Assembly: GCA_015075445.1 (NCBI GenBank)
Contig: JABTUJ010000001.1
Span: 1-64,000 of the forward strand
Direction of reading: 5' to 3'
Origin: Verrucomicrobiales bacterium
GTDB taxonomy: Bacteria > Verrucomicrobiota > Verrucomicrobiia > Limisphaerales > J093
Length of the DNA stretch: 64,000 nucleotides
The translations under genes were made by a program, and so were the position numbers. Below are positions 59,873 to 64,000 of the stretch, one piece after another. The notes below the pieces were generated by a model that saw nothing but the letters and a program-made list of their open reading frames with translations, had not been told where the DNA came from and did not search any database. Position 1 is the stretch's first letter, and each line of letters begins with the position of its first letter.

Positions 59873-60290
59873 CAGAGGTCAGAGGTCGGAGGTCGGAGGT
59901 CAGAGGTCAGAGGTCAGAGGTCAGAGGTCGGAGGTCGGAGGTCAGAGGTCAGAGGTCGGAGGTCAGAGGTCGGAGGTCAGAGGTCGGAGGTCGGAGGTCG
60001 GAGGTCGGAGGTCGGAGGTCAGAGGTCAGAGGTCGGAGGTCAGAGGTCAGAGGTCAGAGGTCGGAGGTCAGAGGTCAGAGGTCAGAGGTCGGAGGTCGGA
60101 GGTCAGAGGTCAGAGGTCAGAAGTTCGAAGTTCGAAGGGCGAAGGGCGAAGTTCGAAGTTCGAAGTTCGAAGTTCGAGGTCCGAGGTCCGAGGTCCGAGG
60201 TCGGTCATTCTCTGTCCTTGGTCCTCGGTCCTTCGAGCTTCGCCCTTCGAACTTCGCCCTTCGCCCTTCGCTCTCCCTGCCCGCGTCGTT
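59873..60290. repeat. Heptanucleotide arrays between lnt and aas
   Basis: 59873-60120 is built from AGGTCAG and AGGTCGG units (about 35), and 60120-60290 from GAAGTTC, GAAGGGC and GAGGTCC units. The right part encodes the C-terminal tail of Lnt (KGEVRRAKLEG). No independent gene is present in 59861-60204, and no promoter for aas is visible. Confidence 0.85.
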
Positions 60291-61850
60291 GCGCTCGGAC
60301 AAGAAGCAACGCCATGGCGACCGTCAGGACCATCGCAGGGATGGCCAGGGTCCGGTCCAGTGGCAGGTGGGGTTGCGCGCGCTTCTCCAGGCGGAGCTCG
60401 GCGGCGAGGCTCTCGCCCTGGCCAGGCATACTGCCCTCGGCCAGGAGGTTGCCCGCCGAACCCACGGCCTGCGAGAAACCGGAAGTGGCCACGCGGAAGA
60501 TGGGCAGCCCGTACTCGGCCGCGCGGATGAGCGTCATGCGCGCATTCAGTCGGTGCTGGTGCCGCCCCCAGTCCGCGGCGTCCATGGCCGGCACCAGGAG
60601 GAGGTCGGGTCGCTGGCTCACGAGGTGATCCAGGACGCGCGCATAGCTGAGGTCGTAGCAGATGGCCAGGCCGACCCGGACGGGACCACCCGCCGCTTCA
60701 CTGCGATCCCAGACCCACACCGCCTGCCGGGGCGCCGGGGTGCCGTCCTGGAAGAACTGAATGGGCACCGACTTGGCCTGCTGGAAGACCACCTCTCCTT
60801 CCGGGGAGAGCACGAAGGCCGTGTTGTAGAAACCGCCGCCCGATATGGGGTCCTTGCCTCCCGCGACCAGCCAGCGCCCGGTCCGGCGACACCAGTCCCG
60901 GACGGCCTCGGGAGGCGGACCGTCGAAGGTGTACTCGCCCAGCAGGACGAGTTCGGCGCGCGGATGCTGCTCGAGGACCTGGTCCAGATGCACGAGCACC
61001 TCGACCTCCTTCGGGAACTCCAATTGCACCCCGGCCAGGCTCACCGTCGGGCCGGTTGCGCTCGTCGCGTCGGCGCTCGGAGCCAAACGCGCGGGCAGCC
61101 AGATGACGAAGCCAAGAACGGCCAGGCCGAGCAGCGCCCACAGCCGGGACCTTGGGCGGGCTGTGAACCTGCCCCAGCAACGTTCGATCCCCACGCCGAT
61201 CCCCGCCCCGCCCAGCATGAGCATTGCGCCGATTCCGTAGACACCGAGCGCGGCAAAGGCTGCCGGCCACGTCCCGGGCGGAACGTGACTCCCCGCGGTC
61301 AGCCAGGAGAATCGCAGGTAGTAGAGTTCGCTCCGGAAGAACTCGAGGCCGAGCCACAACACCGGGGCCAGGGCCACCGCCCAGCCCGTCCCCAATACCG
61401 GTCCACGCCGTGCAGAACATGCAGAAACAGCGCGAGCCAGAACGCCAGCACCAGCCAGAGCGCAACCGCCGCCGGCCCGAAGAGACCCCAGAAGAAATGA
61501 AGTTGCGGGCCATACATCCCCAGGCCAACGGCCAGGCCCGTGTAGAAAGCCCACCGCCCGCACGCCGTCCGCCGCAGCAGGAAGAGGCACCCCAGCCACC
61601 CGAGCCCCAGCCCGTAAAGGGCGGCCTGTTGGAACGACAGGTGGAACAACGCGATTCCTACCAGCGCCACGACGACGACCTCCGCCGGCCGCAGCGACGC
61701 ACGTCGCGGGCAAGCCCTTCGCGAGCCGATGCCGCTCTCGTTCTCACGGTGTGCCAAGCCGGCGCGTTCGTCTGCGCCGGCGTGATCGGCCGCCAACCGC
61801 AGTGGCGCGGGATCGACCGTTTCCTGAGCCGGTGTTGCCGTTGTCTTCAT
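60205..61850 (-). CDS. lnt: Apolipoprotein N-acyltransferase, split by a one-base frameshift
   Basis: The N-terminal part (from ATG 61850, preceded by AGGAGGT) has membrane segments such as LGLGWLGCLFLLRR and LQFFWGLFG-like sequence. It ends in frame at LHGVDRYWG, whereas the rest (GTGWAVALAPVLWLGLEFFR onward to 60205) continues in another frame. The switch lies at a four-C run, 61390-61393; one added base would restore a continuous Lnt of about 548 residues. The nitrilase-like domain has its triad: Glu in LLGEYTFDG, Lys in QQAKSVPIQ, Cys in LAICYDLSY. The C-terminal 20 residues are repeat-derived. Lnt adds the third acyl chain to lipoproteins. Its start overlaps the lplT stop. Confidence 0.8.
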
Positions 61851-63187
61851 AGCTCACCTCCTACGTCGCGCCCGGGCAGACCTCGTGAGGGTGTTTCCGG
61901 CGGCGGCACCGAAGCGGCATCCGCGCTCAGGCGCGGCGTCCGGGGCACCTTGAGAAAAACCACCGCCCCGCCGAAAGCCACGCCGAGCAGTACGAACACA
62001 CCCGACGCCCCGATCCCGGCCTGCGCGGCGAACAGCACCACGCCCCCGGCCAAGACCATCCCGAGGTTGTCCACGAAATTCATCGCCGCCAGCGTCTTGC
62101 CCAGCCGGGTCGGATCACTCTCACTCTGCAGCGTGGATGTGAGCGGAATCAGGAACAACCCGGCCACCGTGCCGGTGCCGATCAACAGCGCCACGACTTT
62201 GCCGTGGGACCGGGCCAGCCCCATCCCCAGCAGCATGTCGGCCAGGCCCAACAACGCCACCAACCCCGCCAGCGCCCAGCCGTAGGGCCGGATCCCGCGC
62301 AGGTCGCCCACGCGATGGATCGCCCCGGCCGTCATCGTGCCCAGCATGACGCCCAGACTGAGCCACAGGCCCAACAAAGCGATCTGCGTGTTCACGCCCA
62401 GATGGAACGCATGGGCCAGCACCATCACGGTCTCCTCGTGCAGCCGGAGCACGTTCAGACACCACGGCTGGAAGTTCATCTTGATCGCCGCCCCGCAGAA
62501 CCAGAACAGGCCCAGCCCGCACAGCACCCGGAACAGCCGGGGATGCCCGAGCAGTTGGCCCAGGTTCCCGAAGAACGCATCCACGCTCTGCCGCAACCTC
62601 ACCTCCGGATGCCGCGGCGTGGGCGCCATGAGCAGGTTCAGCCCGAGCGAGGCCGCGTAGATCCCGAAGAGCACCCCGTAGCAGGCCAGCACGGGCAGTT
62701 GATCCACCAGCGCGGCCCCAGCGACGAACCCGGCCAGGATCGCCGCGATCGTGTGGAACTCGAGCAACCCGTTGGCCTTGACCAGCCGCTCGCGCGCCAC
62801 GATCTCGGGCAGGATGCCGTACTTGGCGGGCGAGAACACGCAGGCACCGACCCCCACGAGCAAATACCCCAGGCCTTGCACCGCCGGGCCGAGCCAGACG
62901 CTTGTGGCCGCCAGCGCCGTCCCGCCCAGCCGGATCAGGTTGCCCCCCGACAGGCAGGCGGTCTTCGGTCGGCGATCGTTCCAATAGCCCACCAGCGGCG
63001 CGAGCACCACGTACGGGACGAACAGCAGCGTGCTGTAGATCGCGTTCCACCCGCTCAACTGCGCCGGGGTGAGCCGCCCCGCGTTCTGCGCGAAGGTCAG
63101 TTGGCCGAGAATGACCGCCAGGATCGCCTGGTCGCCAAACGCCCCCAGGACCTGGCTCGCCACCAGCAGTGGATAGTTGCGTTTCAT
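61847..63187 (-). CDS. lplT: LplT-type lysophospholipid transporter (MFS)
   Basis: 446 residues, twelve hydrophobic segments. The N-terminus LLVASQVLGAFGDQAILAVI and the central GYLLVGVGACVFSPAKYGIL, then VKANGLLEFHTIAAILAGFV, closely follow LplT. LplT moves lysophospholipids across the inner membrane so Aas can re-acylate them. The start overlaps the stop of the upstream paralogue and the stop overlaps the lnt start, both as ATGA. Confidence 0.88.
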   Translation of the reverse strand: MKRNYPLLVASQVLGAFGDQAILAVILGQLTFAQNAGRLTPAQLSGWNAIYSTLLFVPYVVLAPLVGYWNDRRPKTACLSGGNLIRLGGTALAATSVWLGPAVQGLGYLLVGVGACVFSPAKYGILPEIVARERLVKANGLLEFHTIAAILAGFVAGAALVDQLPVLACYGVLFGIYAASLGLNLLMAPTPRHPEVRLRQSVDAFFGNLGQLLGHPRLFRVLCGLGLFWFCGAAIKMNFQPWCLNVLRLHEETVMVLAHAFHLGVNTQIALLGLWLSLGVMLGTMTAGAIHRVGDLRGIRPYGWALAGLVALLGLADMLLGMGLARSHGKVVALLIGTGTVAGLFLIPLTSTLQSESDPTRLGKTLAAMNFVDNLGMVLAGGVVLFAAQAGIGASGVFVLLGVAFGGAVVFLKVPRTPRLSADAASVPPPETPSRGLPGRDVGGEL

Positions 63188-64000
63188 CCCCCCGTCGCCC
63201 CCACGTCCGCCGGGGCCGCCACAGGAACCTCCAGCCGACCGTTGGACCGGGCAAACCGCAGCCCGAAAGACAGCACGACCAGCGCGCCCGCCAGCGCGAG
63301 GAACATCCCCTTCGGACCGCAGCCGGCCAGCGTCAGTAGGCCCAGATACCCCGCGCCCAGCAGCATCGCGCAGTAATCCACGAAGTTCTGGATGGCAATC
63401 GTCTTGCCGAGATGGCCCGGGTGAGTCTCCGCCTGCAACGCCGCGTTGAGCGGCACCAGCAGCAACCCCGAGCACAAACCCGCCGCCACCAGCACCGCCA
63501 CCACCATCGCCAGCCCCGTGGTTCCTCCCAGCAGGCCCAACCCCAGCACGGCCGTCGCCAGCGCCAGGCCATAGCGCCGCGCCCAGCTCAGGTCGCCCAC
63601 CCGATGCAGCTTCCCGGCCAGCAGGCTGCCCACCACGATGCCCACCGCCATGCCGACCTTCAGCAGCGTGAGGTTGGCGTTGGTGATGTCCTCCAGCGCC
63701 ACGCCCACTTCGCGGAACACGACCAGCCCCCACGCCTGGAGGTTGTTCCGGAGCGCCGCCCCCGCGAACCAGAAGATGCCGCACCCGAGCAGAATCCGGC
63801 CCAGCCGCACGTGGCTCACCAACCCCCAGAACTCACGCCCGAAATCCCGCGCACTGGAGCGCAGGCGGGCAGCCAGATTCTGCGGCGTGCGCTGCATCAG
63901 CCCGTTGAACAGGAGCGCCAGCCCGTACCAGGCCAGCGACGCCAGATAACAAGGGACCAGCGAGCGGAAGTGGTCGTACAACACCGCGCCCGCGCCCAGG
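63184..64000 (-). CDS. Second LplT-like MFS transporter (5' end outside window)
   Basis: The visible 271 residues are the C-terminal two thirds of an MFS protein paralogous to LplT: ILLGCGIFWFAGAALRNNLQ and VGSLLAGKLHRVGDLSWARR parallel LFWFCGAAIKMNFQPW and TAGAIHRVGDLRGIRPYG in the neighbour. The frame is open to the window edge (LGAGAVLYDHFRSLVPCYLA), so the true start lies beyond 64000. Tandem lplT paralogues ahead of lnt and aas are unusual; they may differ in substrate head group. Confidence 0.82.
   Translation of the reverse strand, partial: LGAGAVLYDHFRSLVPCYLASLAWYGLALLFNGLMQRTPQNLAARLRSSARDFGREFWGLVSHVRLGRILLGCGIFWFAGAALRNNLQAWGLVVFREVGVALEDITNANLTLLKVGMAVGIVVGSLLAGKLHRVGDLSWARRYGLALATAVLGLGLLGGTTGLAMVVAVLVAAGLCSGLLLVPLNAALQAETHPGHLGKTIAIQNFVDYCAMLLGAGYLGLLTLAGCGPKGMFLALAGALVVLSFGLRFARSNGRLEVPVAAPADVGATGG

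Noticed and set aside
58037..61500. Long + strand frames over aas and lnt reading RSEVRGQ or SFELRPS repeats
   Set aside because: Products of the heptamer arrays and of antisense reading; the - strand frames encode Aas and Lnt motifs.

Overview
The window is GC-rich bacterial DNA (C strongly preferred at third codon positions) dominated by one motility locus. No rRNA, tRNA, CRISPR array or transposase gene was recognised. The gene content and the very frequent short interspersed repeats suggest a member of the Verrucomicrobiota/PVC group. The repeats are hairpin elements translated as WCRRPAC, VVQASSLHA or GAGFQPA, heptanucleotide arrays, and copies reading NAEGRMQNAE. This placement rests on general recollection of such repeats in that group, not on a marker gene.

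Layout. (1) 1-10103, + strand: fliO(partial)-fliP-fliQ-fliR-flhB-flhA (type III export gate), an N-terminally damaged flhF, a small membrane protein, fliA (sigma-28), motA, motB and a small CxC...C protein. (2) 10561-18617, +: flgF-flgG-flgA-flgH-flgI-flgJ(N)-flgN-flgK-flgL, behind a sigma-54-type promoter. (3) 18618-19678: a 1 kb repeat dump without genes. (4) 19679-21244: fliW-csrA-fliC1. (5) 21297-36931: a carbohydrate island inside the flagellar locus. It holds a TPR protein, a NeuA-RraA fusion, a KpsC-like/radical-SAM fusion, a glycosyltransferase, a glycosyltransferase-HAD-TPR giant and a three-glycosyltransferase-TPR giant, nearly all joined by 4-base start/stop overlaps. The obvious inference is flagellin or cell-surface glycosylation. 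(6) 37193-39457: a hybrid histidine kinase. (7) 39481-42332, - strand: flagellin 2, a lipoprotein, a FlgM-like protein, FliS and a FliT-like chaperone. (8) 42559-54406: sensors and chemotaxis. A PAS/coiled-coil protein and a kinase/HD-GYP regulator pair lead to HDOD-cheD-HDOD-cheB-cheA (-), diverging from cheX and a double-receiver protein (+). (9) 54407-57353: a CpG-depleted island of about 1.5 kb that truncates an exported protein and eats into an NtrC-type sigma-54 activator. (10) 57377-64000, -: lplT-like, lplT, lnt (one-base frameshift) and aas, a complete loop for lipoprotein N-acylation and lysophospholipid recycling.

How it works together. Six promoters can be read from sequence: two sigma-54 (flgF, fliW) and four sigma-28 (flagellin 2, the lipoprotein/FlgM/FliS operon, the HDOD/Che operon, cheX). 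This fits the classical cascade of NtrC-like activator, hook-basal body, FliA/FlgM, then flagellin and chemotaxis, with FliW-CsrA acting on flagellin translation. Five of the six promoters lie so close to the start codon that the mRNAs should be leaderless or nearly so. Flagellin 2 is the exception: it has a long leader with two CAAGGA CsrA-like sites.

The main curiosities are the fusion enzymes of the glycan island, the Lnt/LplT/Aas operon, heptanucleotide arrays inside and next to genes (possible phase variation), hairpin repeats turned into protein linkers, and two CpG-depleted, repeat-like islands that replace the 5' parts of flhF and the NtrC-type gene. Those islands could be decayed repeats or an assembly fault, and need checking against reads.
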